Assembly (NCBI GenBank): GCA_031771865.1
Contig: JASISA010000002.1
Coordinates: forward strand, 806,001 to 870,000
DNA length: 64,000 bases
Direction of reading: 5' to 3'
Source of the DNA: Nothophaeocryptopus gaeumannii
Lineage: Eukaryota; Ascomycota; Dothideomycetes; Mycosphaerellales; Mycosphaerellaceae
Part shown: positions 1 through 11,364 of the stretch, one piece after another
Layout: every line of letters begins with the position of its first letter
Position numbering within the stretch: position 1 is the first letter of the stretch
The notes under the pieces: model-generated
The model's input: the letters and a program-made list of their open reading frames with translations, nothing else
Told to the model about the DNA's origin: nothing
Database searches by the model: none
Made by a program: the position numbers and the translations under genes

Positions 1-952
1 GAAAGAAGGGCAGAAAGCGTGAGTGCGCTCTTATGTTCACATGGACGTTTACTAACATTGAGCAGTGGCAATCCAGTCTGTCCTGGATGTGCAAGACCGT
101 ACACCTTTACCCAAAAATCCGGAATTGACCTCCGCTTGGAGCAGATCTATCCTCATTCTTACACCCGAGCGAGCTCTAAAATTCACCGCAACGACCGAGG
201 AGCGACACGCCCTGTGGATGACCGCATTGTCGTTCCTGGCGCAATCGACTCAACTGCCAAATCAGATACCGCAGATGCCTTCAGCAAAGCCTCGGATGCC
301 ACCGATGCCAAAGGGCGACTCTCTAGATGGTGTGCCGATCAAGCGACATCGCTCACCCTCGTTTGGCAGGTCCAATGTCCGCGACTCAATCCGTCTGGCG
401 AAGGGGAGAATACCAGAGCAACTTCAGAAAGTTCAGTCGCACCCAGAGCAGTATGGCTCGGACATCATGGAGAAGGAGGTGGGTACTGCCGAGAACGATA
501 GCGCGGATTTTCCGGCAGTGCCACGTCTCTACATTACCACCACCCGTCATCAGAGGAAGCGTAGCAACACAAACCCTGGCCTGTCGAATAACACCATGCG
601 AAGTTTCTCGTCGGGCGCAGTGCCTTCGTCGACGTCTTCGCATGCACATCACAAGTCGACAAATGCGTCCTCGTTCCGGCCAAGTGTCTCTTCCAAGAGC
701 GGCAGCCGGCGAGATTCCATGGCCAGTCCCATGCACCAGAACTTCTTCGAAGCTGTTGGAACAGTCCGTATGGAAGCGTTCGTCGATCCCAACGTCAGGG
801 ATGGTGTCCTATACGTTCCAGCACCACCGCCTGTCATTGGTGCGCCTCGAAGGCCAAGATGCGGCAGCAATCTCAGTCAGTCCACTGTTGACAAAAGAAG
901 AGCCGGCTACGTCTTCGACGAGGACGGTATGGATCCGTTCAAGGGTTTCTAA
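1..952 (+). CDS. C-terminal part of a Num1/ApsA-type cortical PH-domain protein (5' end outside window)
   Basis: Only the last part of the gene is present. A short exon piece (1-18) is followed by a 47-base intron (19-65, GTGAGT donor, ACTAAC branch point, GCAG acceptor) and a final exon 66-952. The exon begins inside a pleckstrin-homology domain: strands ending in SILILTPERALKF and a C-terminal helix with the conserved Trp (RHALWMTALSFL). After it comes a Ser/Arg-rich low-complexity tail of about 220 residues ending MDPFKGF. This layout (terminal PH domain plus disordered tail) is that of the fungal Num1/ApsA/Mcp5 family, which binds phosphoinositides at the cell cortex and anchors dynein for nuclear migration. 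Assignment rests on this PH domain only, since the long coiled-coil N-terminus would lie upstream. Another cortical PH protein remains possible. Confidence 0.7.
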
Positions 953-2777
953 GAAGATACGATGATTTCTTCGTCAGTTGTCACACCTGGGACAGTGATT
1001 CAGAGCATATAGAGACCTGCTCTCGCAGAGCGACGATTTCTCATGTACATATTCGGCAAAACTCGACGAGCTAATGACAGAGCAGACATGGCCTAAGCAA
1101 GCTACCTTGGTTCCCTCATCCTCTCACTAGACTAAACTCCTGGGCGAATATGTTCGCCTCTTAGATCTCACTTTGACAGCTGGAAATGGACGTCGAGACG
1201 GCGATGGAAATGACAGAAACACATTGAGCCTTCAACAAGCCTGTGCAGAGGCAAGCAGCAATTCGAGCCTTGACTGCTTTGGCCACAAAGCTTGGTCTCC
1301 CATCAAAATGTGTGGTGGTCTCCGCGCTCTGGTAAAACTGGGAAATGCATTGGCCACGTATGTTGGGTTCGCGGAAAGCTCACCAGCACGCTGTCAGCAC
1401 GGGGAGATGCCCTTCGACTCGATCTGTGCCGCAAGATTGATTTTGTTCACCGGGGAACCATCAAGAAGATTCTTGTCTTGCCCAGTCGCTCTCTCGGACG
1501 GAAGATGTGAGCGACCGACCTCCACGTACACGGTCGATCTTCTCGCACATCGTACTCTGCCATAGCGACTACTCCAAAGACTAACCTGGGGATTGGAGAA
1601 TAAGGATTTACTGATTCACCCAAGAAGTTCCGCAGTGAGCGTTCCTGGACGACCATCTTCTCCATCTCCACGCTCAAAATGAAACATCTAACATGGAGGC
1701 TTGCAGGCGATGCACGGGGTCTGCTCGCATATCATCAATTTCCAACTCGCGTCGGCGTATGATTCGGCCGGTGACATAATGAACATCAGTCTCGCTCAAT
1801 CAAATGCTCCTATCGGCGTTGTGCCAGCTAATAGATGTCGCCGGTCAAGTCTGAACTTCGGCCACACTCTGGTATTGTTGTTGGGAAGGCTTGGATGAAA
1901 CAGCGGACATCCTGTCATGGGCCGTAGCCAAGTCTGAACCCCGGCCACTAGCTTTCGCAGCGACCAGCATGGATCTCTATTAAACCACTTTGGTGCTACC
2001 GCCTTATCGCAGTCTTCGCTCAGCTCGAGAAAACAAATGAACGGTACATGGCCTGCAACATCCACTTTGCACCATCCACTTTGCACCATCTATCTGTCGT
2101 TCAGGCCTATTCAATCCTGGCCACCACTATGGACGACCCGAACTTTCGTCGAGACCGGCGCCACACAGGTCAACACCTTTCCCTTAGTGGTCGTTACCAA
2201 GTAGGGCAATCCAGCATAGTCCATGTCTTAAAGTGGCAATGAGGCTCTTAGATAACGGCGCAAGAGCGATGTTCTTCAACGACACAAACGGACGACATCC
2301 CCAAAACCGAGATGAGTCCGCCGGACAGCGAGACTGTACCTGAGGCTCTTATCTCAGGCTTCATCGATATGTGGCTAGCAGACCTATCAGAAATGCTCAT
2401 TCACGTGTGGTTTTCGCTCGGAGATGGATTCGTCATACCCACCGTCTATCGCGCGCACGCGCGATGTTTGGACGGTGGAATATGCTAAGATGTTTGGATT
2501 CTGTGCGGGCCCGCTTCCTCGGCACACGCTACCATTCATGTTGAGTAACAGTAGCGCAGGTACTGAATGGTATATGGAGTCGCGGTGAACATCCCACAAG
2601 ATCGTCTGTTTTCTCTTCGAAGCCATCATCTTCCTCCATTGGTCAGCTGTCTCTTGTTTTGCTGCGCAGAGTCCTAATAGACCAGGTCGTTGTCCTAGTT
2701 GACTACGCTCCTTATTACTCAAACGATCCCTCGCTTCGAACCAGCAGGACTCCCGAACCTCCAACAACCCTCCCGCG
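953..2777. other. Intergenic stretch, no convincing gene
   Basis: About 1.8 kb between the PH-domain gene and the secreted-protein gene. Open frames here (for example 1173-1565 on the plus strand) lack domains, signal peptides or protein-like composition, and overlap frames on the other strand. Two small repeats are visible: a 14-base unit beginning CATCCACTTT is repeated in tandem at 2059-2086, and a diverged pair sharing AAGTCTGAAC near 1850 and 1930. Confidence 0.6.
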
Positions 2778-3302
2778 ATGGCTCCCATCAGCATTGTCCG
2801 CCTTGCCACCCTGACACTCCTCTCAACCTTCGTCCTCGCTACACCTTACGCAAATGCTGCTCCTAAATGGCCAGCCTTGAAGCCAGCCGGTCACCAAGGT
2901 CTCTTTCCTACTGCCGGTTCAACTGGCACTGGCTTCCCATTGTCGAAGAGCGGTTTCCCATCTTTCCCATCCGTCGAGGGGCGCGATGTCGAGGGAAGGA
3001 ATAAGGGCCACAAGGGCCATAAGGCTGGCCACGCTAAACCTACTGGTACTGCTCCTTGGCCTCCTCGACCAACCGCCCCTCTGCCTGGAGGCTTCAAGAA
3101 ATTCCCCAAGGTTGAGGAGGTTGAGGAGATCAAGGAGCGCGACGTCGACTCTCCACCACATTTCGGCGGTGCTAGGAAGGCGGATTTCAAGCCGCACTGG
3201 ACTGATTCTGATGATGACAATGAGCCGGAGTGGGCTTGGCCGACTGCTACTGGTACTGCTGTTCCGAGTCGTTGGGCTCCGGGTCCGACGGGATGGATCT
3301 AA
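2778..3302 (+). CDS. Small secreted Pro/Gly/Lys-rich protein, 174 aa
   Basis: Single-exon frame from the ATG at 2778. The N-terminus is a clear signal peptide: a basic start, a hydrophobic core (residues about 8-22) and a likely cleavage site after Ala near residue 27. The mature part is rich in Pro, Gly, Lys and Trp. It carries GRDVEGR and KERDVDS pieces that resemble Kex2-type or RD processing sites, a HKGHKAGH basic patch, an acidic DSDDDNEPEW patch and short repeats of PTGTAPWP / TATGTAVP type. There are no cysteines in the mature region, which argues against a disulfide-stabilised effector. I do not recognise the family. A secreted, possibly proteolytically processed or cell-wall-associated protein is inferred. 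Confidence 0.65.
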   Translation: MAPISIVRLATLTLLSTFVLATPYANAAPKWPALKPAGHQGLFPTAGSTGTGFPLSKSGFPSFPSVEGRDVEGRNKGHKGHKAGHAKPTGTAPWPPRPTAPLPGGFKKFPKVEEVEEIKERDVDSPPHFGGARKADFKPHWTDSDDDNEPEWAWPTATGTAVPSRWAPGPTGWI

Positions 3303-3762
3303 ACGATCTCCACGATTGTACGTTGCTGTCTATACCTCACGATTGATATGCCCACTCCTGGTACTGATTTCACTTCGCTGGCTTTGGCTGAAGCCAGGCC
3401 CACCAACTGCTGCGCTTTGGCTTGGCATCTTAACAAGTGATACATGTAGATTTATTTGCATTGGTCGGCAACCTGAATAGATTGGAGTGTTTTGCATGAG
3501 TCCTCTTTCTCTCAGTTTTTACTAATGAATTGTTCTCAAAGGTGATATGTGTTCCGTTGGGCTAAGCCCTCGATACCCAAAAGTCAGGTCTTGATCCTGA
3601 TGATTCGTTTCGTCGTAGCTCAGAGAGCTTCACTTGCCTTTCCTTCTGGAAAGCTCGGTTGTCCACTTCTCTTGTCTCGTATTTTCCTTTCTCCTCCACG
3701 CTTGCCCTTCGATCCTCGTCTCCTGAACCCCTTCATGTTCTTCCCTATCTCCATCTCCACAA
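3303..3762. other. Spacer between two convergent genes
   Basis: About 460 bases holding the 3' ends of the secreted-protein gene (plus) and the acidic nuclear-protein gene (minus). I see no further gene. Confidence 0.6.
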
Positions 3763-5649
3763 TTAGTCCAACTCAATAACCTCCGCAACCTTCTCCGGAA
3801 CAACCCCAACCCCCTTCAACAACCCTCCCTTCCCCTCCATCCGTCCCTCCGCCTTTCCCATCGCCCTAAGCACAACAAACCTCTCCCCAAACCAATCCAT
3901 CTCCTCAGCCGTAACGCCACTCTCACTACCAAAAACCTCCCCCCGACAAACCAACACCAAATCCTCCGGATCATGCATACTCCTCGTCTGAAACGCATTC
4001 CAAATCGTGCTAACCGTCGAGTACTTATTCCCCTTCATCCAAACAAAATCCTTCTCGTGAAAAGGCCTAGACATATTGGGTGATTTATCCATGAGCAGGA
4101 CGGCGATCCAGTATCGACGGTTCCAGGGATAGGCGCCCCAGTTGGGCAGGCGGGGGATGAGGTGGATGGCGCGGTAGTGGAGTTTGTGATGGGTTCGGAG
4201 GGAGGTGGCGAGATCGCGGGGCATGGTGGGGAGGTTGGGATCGAGGCGGGAGAGTGCGAGGTGCCGGTCGGCGGCGAAGGAGGAGGAGGATTTGTTGACG
4301 TTGTAGAGTTCGCCTAGGGCGTTGAAGGTTGGGGCTTGAGGGGTTGAGGTGGTGGATTGTTGGAGGTGAGGGTAGAGACCGGTTTCGATGGCGGGTTTGG
4401 AGGTGGTGGGTGGTGGAGGCGGTGGAGTCGCGACTCGCTGGGATGGGTCGGGGTAGGTGATGAAGCCTTTGGCTGCGAGGCATTGGGCCTTGGCTTGCTC
4501 GTTTGAGCCGACGATCTCGATCTCGTCATCGTCGTCTACAACTTCGATGGGTTGCTTGGTCTTGCTGCCGAAAGTGCTGGCGAAGAGATCGTCTTCATCT
4601 TCGTTGGCTACTTCAGTCTGCCCTTCCTCGCTCTCGACCTGGTCTTCCGGCGCGGCCTTGATAGACTCCAGCTGATTCTGTCCGACTTGACGCATCGCCT
4701 CATCGGACCATTCGTGTCCGCTCGCTTGATATGGCTCTGAGATGTCGAACTGAGCTGCATCGCCAGGGTCCAAAGTCTGGAAGTTGTGTTGAGTCGGAAA
4801 GAGCTGGGATGCATCATAGGCCGAGAGCTCCCCGGATGGGTCTGCTCCAAAATCTTGGGTGGCGATCTCGTCCATCATCCCGCCATCCTGCTGCATAGGC
4901 TCGAGCTGCTGTGCATAGTTGAACTCCAGATCTTGCTCGTCACCGCTGAAGTCTTGCGTGTGCTCAACTGGAGCGGCCGGATCGTCTTGAGCTTCGCCGT
5001 CATTCGCAAACGGCTCCTGCTGAAGTCGACCGCTGCCGTTGAGCCACTGCATGCCTGGACCATCTTGCTCAACGGCCTGCTGCTCCTGCGACATTCCCAT
5101 GATCTTCTCCATCTCCTCGGGATCGTCAGTCTCGAAAGCGTCCTGTCTCTTCAATGGTGGCGGTCCGCTGATTGGGCTCGAGATCGCTGGCAGCATTTCA
5201 GCTGCAGCTGCAGAACGTCCTTTCTGTCCATCGGCCACGCCGTACTGCTCGCCCTCGAGCCCCGCGCCCTGATGCTGCTCCTCCTCATCATGATTAATCA
5301 AATCAGTCCAATCGCCCACCAATCCTCCCTGTCCATCGCCGACGTCTTCTTCAGCGTCCACAAACTCATCATCGCTACCTTCACTATCTGCTGCCGCGGC
5401 TCCTTCGAGCTCATTCTGGAGCTGGAACTGAGCAGCGGCTTCTGGACGTGAGATGGCTGGAACGAGCTGGTTCTCAGGCGAGATATCGGCTTGAGTCCAA
5501 GTGCGCTTTGGCGAAGGCTCGCGGTCAGAAGGCTCTTCTGCCTTGCGCTTGAGGGAGTTGGTGGCGGACGGTGGCGTGACTGGCGTCATTGGTGCGGCGG
5601 TATCGAGTGGATTCTCAGGTGGAGTGTTGTTGATGTTGAAGTCGGCCAT
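3763..5649 (-). CDS. Acidic, mostly disordered protein with a C-terminal globular domain, 628 aa
   Basis: Uninterrupted 628-residue frame from ATG 5649 to TAA 3763. Residues 1-420 are low-complexity, rich in Asp, Glu, Gln, Pro and Ser, with a KRKAEE..PSPKR basic cluster near residue 34 that looks like a nuclear localisation signal. Around residue 365 lies PIEVVDDDDEIEIV, a hydrophobic core flanked by acids, which is the pattern of a SUMO-interacting motif. The last 180 residues are well ordered, with aromatic-rich segments (WGAYPWNRRYW, FHEKDFVWMKGNKY) and two Trp/Phe motifs near the end. I do not recognise the domain. It is transcribed divergently from the SANT/Myb-like gene at 6315. A nuclear chromatin or SUMO-pathway role is only inference from the NLS and SIM-like motifs. 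Confidence 0.7.
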   Translation of the reverse strand: MADFNINNTPPENPLDTAAPMTPVTPPSATNSLKRKAEEPSDREPSPKRTWTQADISPENQLVPAISRPEAAAQFQLQNELEGAAAADSEGSDDEFVDAEEDVGDGQGGLVGDWTDLINHDEEEQHQGAGLEGEQYGVADGQKGRSAAAAEMLPAISSPISGPPPLKRQDAFETDDPEEMEKIMGMSQEQQAVEQDGPGMQWLNGSGRLQQEPFANDGEAQDDPAAPVEHTQDFSGDEQDLEFNYAQQLEPMQQDGGMMDEIATQDFGADPSGELSAYDASQLFPTQHNFQTLDPGDAAQFDISEPYQASGHEWSDEAMRQVGQNQLESIKAAPEDQVESEEGQTEVANEDEDDLFASTFGSKTKQPIEVVDDDDEIEIVGSNEQAKAQCLAAKGFITYPDPSQRVATPPPPPPTTSKPAIETGLYPHLQQSTTSTPQAPTFNALGELYNVNKSSSSFAADRHLALSRLDPNLPTMPRDLATSLRTHHKLHYRAIHLIPRLPNWGAYPWNRRYWIAVLLMDKSPNMSRPFHEKDFVWMKGNKYSTVSTIWNAFQTRSMHDPEDLVLVCRGEVFGSESGVTAEEMDWFGERFVVLRAMGKAEGRMEGKGGLLKGVGVVPEKVAEVIELD

Positions 5650-6314
5650 TGTTGACCGCTGCGAGTTGTTGTGCGCTTGCGTGTGGAGTTCCTGCGGTCA
5701 ATGAGATGGTCTGTAGGTCGTGGTGGTTGATTCAAGTTGGAGTTAGATGGTGACGAAGATGTTGCTGTTGAGAAGAAGAATTTGAAGGTCAAACGCGAGG
5801 AAGGCGACAATGAAGAAAGATTGCGTATGCGAAGCGCGAGCATATGATCGCAGCCGAGCTCGAAGTGAACTTTCCAGGCCATTGAGGCTCAGCCAATCAG
5901 ACGAGGAGTTCCCTTTTCACATGCTCTGGGCTGCGCAGCGGTCAACAGCTAGGCATCTTACTCATTCCCCCTGACAGAATGTTCACTTCTGCGACCTTCC
6001 AGTGCCGTTTGGAGGGCACTCCTCATCCAACGAGAGGCCGAGAATGGGCTCGTTGCCTGTTGCCGTACGTGATTCTGAGTGAAGGAGGTGGAAACGAGCA
6101 GTCCTGTTGACACAATAGCAGCAAGTGAATAATAGAACCTCACCTGCGCTCGAGCCTCTCTTCAAGCTACTTAAGTCCGCCATCTTCTGCCTCCTATTCC
6201 TCTCTTCCACACCCCAAACAACAACACGAGAACATCGCAACCCATTCTTCTCCACGCTCTTCTACCATCCTCACTCAACCAACAAACCACTCACACACTT
6301 ACCAATCATCCATC
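5650..6314. promoter_or_regulatory. Divergent promoter region between two nuclear-type genes
   Basis: 665 bases separate the start codons of the minus-strand acidic protein (5649) and the plus-strand SANT-like protein (6315). The right end is a pyrimidine/AC-rich leader typical of fungal 5' UTRs. No specific operator was recognised. Confidence 0.4.
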
Positions 6315-6977
6315 ATGTCTGAGGAAGCCAAGACCCCGAAGGCACAGGTCAAGTGGACCGACGAGGACAAGGTGAGCGACCGACGGACATCTGTCGTACT
6401 CTTCGCTTTGCTGACTGGACCTTCCTCTAGTTGAGCATCCTCTTCCAGATCATCGAGAAGTCGGACTCGAAGATCCCATGGGACAAGATCGTGCTGCCAG
6501 AGGGCCGCACCCTCAAGGCAGTCCAGGTCATGGTCGACAAGGAGAAGACCAAAATCCGCAACGCTAAGAAAGCGGCCGGCGAGGGTGGTGAGGATGGTGA
6601 CGAGCCAGCGACTCCGACCCCGAAGACTCCGGCTAAGGGCAAGGTAAGCATTTTCCATCTTCTACTTGTTTGGGAGATGTGGGCAAGCTCCTCGATAGCG
6701 AGGCGCGGTCATTCCTTCTGGAATTGTCTAGATCCAGTTCGCTCACTCTCGCCAGAAGCGCGCCAGCAAGGCCGCTGTTGACGCCGACGACGAGGAGGGT
6801 ACTCCAAAGGCCAAGAAGCCAAAGACTCCACGCAAGAAGAAGGAGGTCAAGGCCTCTGCCGATGAAGAGGAGGGCACTCCAGCTAAGGACGGTCAACCAA
6901 CCAAGGACGGTGCTGGTGCCGATGAGGAGGGTGGCAGCGGCGAGGGTGAAGTCAAGGCCGAGGCCGCGGAGGAGTAA
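6315..6977 (+). CDS. Small SANT/Myb-like basic nuclear protein, 171 aa, three exons
   Basis: Exons 6315-6371, 6431-6643 and about 6732-6977. Intron 1 has GTGAGC and CTCTAG ends; intron 2 has GTAAGC and ends TCTAG (an in-frame CAG six bases further is an alternative acceptor). The N-terminal 65 residues contain VKWTDEDKLSILFQII, a Myb/SANT-like helix with the conserved Trp, followed by a second helix ending in KEKTKIR. The rest is a low-complexity tail alternating Lys/Pro/Thr stretches (KTPRKKKE) with Glu/Asp/Gly-rich stretches. This composition is typical of small chromatin-associated proteins of filamentous ascomycetes. DNA binding is inferred from the SANT-like start and basic tail; no target can be named. 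Confidence 0.75.
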
Positions 6978-7955
6978 ATGCATCTCGAAGGCTGGCCATG
7001 GTCTCATACTTCTGCAAGGCGCGCAGTTGGCAAGCGTTGATACCCGATAGCGGGATTTGGTGCGGGCCTCTTGATATATAGAGAGTCTGCCACACGCTGC
7101 GATGAGACGATCAACTACTCATGATACTGAACGACAGCGGAATGCAATTGACGATTTGACGAATCGAAGTCCCTTGTGCCCTCTCGTTCGCTCCTTCTCG
7201 TCTGCCTTGATCTCGTCTTCCTAAAGCATCCACGCCCTCAAGCTCGAGAAGCAGTCCTCATCGCTTCATCCAAAGACACCGCCGGCCTCTCCATCACCAG
7301 CGGCACGCGGTCGGAGGTTTTTGTGATGCTTCAGCAGGTGAGGCAGGGGTATTCTTTGCATGCATGCAGAAGCTTGGCTTGTTGAGGCTGAAGATGAAGG
7401 TCCCAGCAGTTCATGCAGAGCGGAAGGCGGGAGGCGGGAGGCGGGAGGCGGAACACGGAACGGGGAGAGGATTGAGTTTTACGGAGGAGACGCCGGGTCT
7501 GTGGTCTGTGGCTCTCACGTGTTGAAGTTTGCCTTGGCCTCTACACGGACTCTGATGGTCCTTTGAGGTCAAGGGGGGTCGATTGTGGCAGAACATCTCT
7601 GATCAGTACGCGGCACGCTGTATTCTGAATGCGTCATGTCCTCCAGATAGGCAGAACGCCTCCACTCGCACCATCCTTCGCAACCAACGGCAGGACACCC
7701 AACCCGCGTTTCCACCACAGCCTAGGGAGAGCTACACTACCACGAGTTCTACCGCACTACCATCACAGCGGCCTCCTGCCCGACGCGCACACGACCTCCC
7801 CGTTCAACAGTCAGCAACAGCATCGTCACGCTCACTCCCGCATCGCATCTGACTGCACGTTCATCGCAACGCATCTGCAACGCACGGCGCATCGACAACC
7901 TGCATCATCGCTGGAGAACGTCGCCCGACCCGCATCCATTCGCCCATTTTCCGCC
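6978..7955. other. Intergenic region upstream of nma111, with a G-rich heptamer repeat
   Basis: About 980 bases with no supported gene. An open frame continues upstream of the Nma111 start codon to about 7629, but it is Arg/Ser/Pro-rich, lacks family similarity and is best read as leader. The G-rich repeat inside it is listed separately. Confidence 0.5.
7422..7451 (+). repeat. GGCGGGA heptamer tandem repeat, G-quadruplex-like
   Basis: Roughly four consecutive copies of GGCGGGA on the plus strand give five closely spaced G-runs. It lies about 500 bases upstream of the nma111 start codon. Whether it forms a quadruplex or is bound by a GC-box factor cannot be told from sequence. Confidence 0.7.
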
Positions 7956-10900
7956 ATGGACACTTCCACATCCAAGCGCAAGCAGCCGCCGACTTCCAAC
8001 GATGGAGTCAGACCTTCGAAACAGCGAAGACCGTCCACCGGGCTCGAGAATGGGAGCAAGATGTTAGAGAACGGTGTCACTGCGAGTGCTGCGGACACTC
8101 CAAATGGCCATGTCTCGCCGCCGCGGATTGACGACGACGCCGCCGCCTCCATGATTCACTCCGCCGCACCAGACACTGCGGAGTGGCAGGCGACGATTGA
8201 GAAGGTGGTGCGCAACGTCGTCAGCATCCATTTCTGCCAGACCTGCTCCTTCGACACAGACAGCGCCATCTCGAGCGAAGCCACCGGTTTCGTCGTTGAT
8301 GCTGAGCGCGGATACATCTTGACCAATCGCCACGTTGTTGGCGCTGGCCCGTTCTGGGGATACTGCATCTTCGACAATCATGAAGAATGTGACGTCTATC
8401 CAGTGTATCGCGACCCTGTGCACGACTTTGGAATTCTGCGCTTCGACCCCAGCGCGATCAGATACATAAATCTTACTTCGCTCGAGCTCAGACCCGACTT
8501 GGCCAAGGTTGGTGCCGAGATCAGAGTTGTCGGTAACGATGCGGGAGAGAAGCTCAGTATCTTGTCTGGTGTGATCTCAAGATTGGACAGAAACGCGCCA
8601 GAGTATGGCGAGGGCTATTCCGATTTCAACACCAACTACATCCAAGCCGCCGCAGCTGCATCAGGAGGATCGTCAGGATCTCCTGTTGTGAATATCGACG
8701 GATTTGCTGTCGCGCTCCAAGCTGGTGGGCGAGCAGACGGCGCAGCAACAGACTACTTCCTACCCCTAGACCGACCCCTAAGAGCATTGCAACGCATAAG
8801 AGAGGGCAAGCATGTAGACAGAGGAACAATTCAAACACAGTGGATACTCAAGCCATTCGACGAATGTCGACGTCTGGGTCTGACTGCAGAGTGGGAGGGC
8901 GAGGTCCGCAAGCAGTTCCCCAGGGAGACTGGCATGCTGGTCGCAGAGGTGGTGTTGCCGAAGGGACCTGCTGATAAGAAGCTTGAGGAGGGTGATGTTC
9001 TGCTCAAGGTGAATGGCGAGCTGTTGACTCAGTTTGTCCGCCTTGACGATATCCTGGACAGCAGCGTTGGTGGAAAGGTCAAGCTGCTCATTCAAAGAGG
9101 AGGTGAAGACATGGATGTCGAGGTTGACGTTGGCGATCTTCATGCCATCACACCTGACCGGTTTGTCTCTGTCGCCGGTGCTTCCTTCCACAGCCTGTCC
9201 TACCAGCAAGCTCGCCTGTACGCCATCGCCATCGAGGGCGCGGGCGTGTATTGTTGTGAAGCTGCAGGCTCATTCCGTTTCGAAGGCTCAGAATACGGAT
9301 GGCTCATCCAGTCCATCGACAACAAGCCGACACCAGATCTGAACTCGTTCGTCGAGGTGATGAAGACCATTCCAGATCGCAGCCGAGTGGTGGTCACGTA
9401 CAAGCACCTTAGGGACATGCACACGCTGAACACCAGCATCATGCTTGTGGATCGACATTGGAATAAGCACATGCGGCTCGCAGTCAGGAACGACGAAACG
9501 GGACTTTGGGACTTTACCAACCTTTCGGATCCGATTGAGCCTAAGGCCGCAGCTCCCAGGAAAGCAAACTTCATCACTATGGAGGGAGCCCAGCACCGGG
9601 CGGCTGTAGACATTATCCGATCATTCGTCAGAGTGTCCGTAATCCTTCCGCTCAAGCTTGATGGCTTTCCAAAAGCCCGCAAGATCGGCTTCGGTCTGGT
9701 CATCGATGCAGAGAAGGGACTGGTCGTCGTGTCGCGGGCCATTGTGCCTTACGATATGTGCGACATCTCCTTGACCATCGCCGACTCGATCATCGTGGAT
9801 GCAAAGATCGTGTTCTTGCATCCACTTCAGAACTACGCCATCATTCAGTACGACCCAAAGCTTGTACAGGCACCAGTCAAGGCTGCTAAGTTGGCCGACA
9901 AGCCCATCAAACAAGGGGAGGAAACTATCTTCTTCGGCTTCAATCAGAATCTGCGACCAGTCGTTGCAAAGACGGCAGTCACCGACATCACGACCGTGGC
10001 CATCCCCGCCAGTGCATCGACTCCACGCTACCGAGCTGTTAACTTGGACGCCATCACCGTTGATACTTCGCTCAGCGCACAATGCGGCAGCGGTGTCCTG
10101 ATCTCAGAAGATGGCACCGTTCAAGCCCTCTGGCTAGCTTACCTTGGTGAGCGAACAGGACATAGCGGGAAAGACATCGAGTATCACCTCGGCTTCGCGA
10201 CCCCAGCCCTTCTCCCCGTCCTCGAAGAGGTCAAGAACGGCACCAAACCCAACCTCCGCATCCTCAACCTCGAAACCCAAACAATCCAAATGTCCCAAGC
10301 ACGCATTATGGGCGTCGCAGAAGAATGGATCGAACGCGTCGAGCGTGACGACCCGGAACGCCACCAACTCTTCATGGTCCGCAAAGTCGACGCCGGCGAC
10401 CCAACAGGCCTCACAGAAGGCGACATCATCCTCACTCTGAACGACCGCCTCATCACCCGCGTCTCAGACATGGACGTCATGTACAACAACTCTTCCCTAA
10501 AAGCAACCGTCATCCGCAAACAAGAACCGCTCACCCTCGACGTCCCTACCGTTCCTACGGAAGAACTCGAAACAGACCACATCATCGTTTTCTGCGGAGC
10601 TATCCTCCATCGCCCCCACCACGCCGTCCGTCAACAAATCTCAAAAGTCCATTCCGACATATACGTCTCTGCCCGTTTCCGAGGTTCCCCTGCCTACGCC
10701 TACGGCCTCGCACCCACGAATTTCCTCCTCGCCGTCAACGCCGTCCCCACCCCAAATCTGGCAGCCTTCATCCGCGAAGTAAACAAAATCCCGGATAATA
10801 CATATTTCCGATTGAAAGTCATGACGTTTGACAATGTCCCCTGGGTGGCGACGATGAAGAAGAATGAACACTACTTTCCTACGGTGGAGTTTGTCAAGGA

Positions 10901-11063
10901 TGATAGTGGGAGTGTGAGGGAGGGATGGAGGAGGATTACGTATGAGGATGGGGAGAAGAAGGTGGGGAAGGGGGAGATGTTGCCTGATGGGATTGATGAG
11001 GGAGGGGTGCCGACGGAGATGGTGGGGGATGGGGAGGGGGATGTGGCGAAGGATTTGCCGTAA
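7956..11063 (+). CDS. nma111: Nma111, nuclear HtrA-like serine protease, 1035 aa
   Basis: Intronless. The ATG at 7956 was chosen because the preceding in-frame extension is low-complexity, and the resulting length of 1035 matches the fungal family (about 1000 residues). An N-terminal KRKQPP..KQRR cluster fits a nuclear localisation signal. The first trypsin-like domain carries the full triad: His126 in TNRHVVGAG, Asp157 in [10 protein letters not shown] and Ser240 in GGSSGSP, equivalent to the HtrA GNSGGS loop. PDZ-like segments follow ([20 protein letters not shown]). The second half repeats the protease/PDZ plan in degenerate form, as in the yeast protein. Nma111/Ynm3 is a nuclear protease that promotes apoptosis-like death under stress and cleaves Bir1 in yeast. 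The C-terminal 60 residues are Gly/Glu-rich and specific to this protein. Confidence 0.96.
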   Translation: MDTSTSKRKQPPTSNDGVRPSKQRRPSTGLENGSKMLENGVTASAADTPNGHVSPPRIDDDAAASMIHSAAPDTAEWQATIEKVVRNVVSIHFCQTCSFDTDSAISSEATGFVVDAERGYILTNRHVVGAGPFWGYCIFDNHEECDVYPVYRDPVHDFGILRFDPSAIRYINLTSLELRPDLAKVGAEIRVVGNDAGEKLSILSGVISRLDRNAPEYGEGYSDFNTNYIQAAAAASGGSSGSPVVNIDGFAVALQAGGRADGAATDYFLPLDRPLRALQRIREGKHVDRGTIQTQWILKPFDECRRLGLTAEWEGEVRKQFPRETGMLVAEVVLPKGPADKKLEEGDVLLKVNGELLTQFVRLDDILDSSVGGKVKLLIQRGGEDMDVEVDVGDLHAITPDRFVSVAGASFHSLSYQQARLYAIAIEGAGVYCCEAAGSFRFEGSEYGWLIQSIDNKPTPDLNSFVEVMKTIPDRSRVVVTYKHLRDMHTLNTSIMLVDRHWNKHMRLAVRNDETGLWDFTNLSDPIEPKAAAPRKANFITMEGAQHRAAVDIIRSFVRVSVILPLKLDGFPKARKIGFGLVIDAEKGLVVVSRAIVPYDMCDISLTIADSIIVDAKIVFLHPLQNYAIIQYDPKLVQAPVKAAKLADKPIKQGEETIFFGFNQNLRPVVAKTAVTDITTVAIPASASTPRYRAVNLDAITVDTSLSAQCGSGVLISEDGTVQALWLAYLGERTGHSGKDIEYHLGFATPALLPVLEEVKNGTKPNLRILNLETQTIQMSQARIMGVAEEWIERVERDDPERHQLFMVRKVDAGDPTGLTEGDIILTLNDRLITRVSDMDVMYNNSSLKATVIRKQEPLTLDVPTVPTEELETDHIIVFCGAILHRPHHAVRQQISKVHSDIYVSARFRGSPAYAYGLAPTNFLLAVNAVPTPNLAAFIREVNKIPDNTYFRLKVMTFDNVPWVATMKKNEHYFPTVEFVKDDSGSVREGWRRITYEDGEKKVGKGEMLPDGIDEGGVPTEMVGDGEGDVAKDLP

Positions 11064-11364
11064 GATGAGAGTGAGAGTGAGGTGGTGATGCTAAGATATT
11101 CACTGCTCGACCGGAGGGGAGGTCTTGCGTAGCTGCATGGAATCGGAGAATGAAAAATTGCACGCATGCATGGGATACCAGCTCCATCGACCATTGCATT
11201 GCATTAGAATGTAGATACAATGCCAACAAAGTAGCATTTTCACATCAGGCCTTTCCCCATCCATAACCGACCGGCAGGCCTAATCAACAGCAGCACCGAT
11301 AGCTCGAGGCCACTCTGCCAGACTTGAGTTCTTCCCTTCCAACAAACATGCTACCGATGCTCAA
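11064..11364. other. Convergent 3' spacer
   Basis: About 300 bases between the ends of nma111 (plus) and the secreted protein gene (minus); nothing further recognised. Confidence 0.6.

Noticed and set aside
7629..7955. N-terminal extension of Nma111 in the same frame
   Set aside because: Low-complexity Arg/Ser/Pro sequence, no family match. ATG 7956 gives the normal family length and a nuclear localisation signal at the start.
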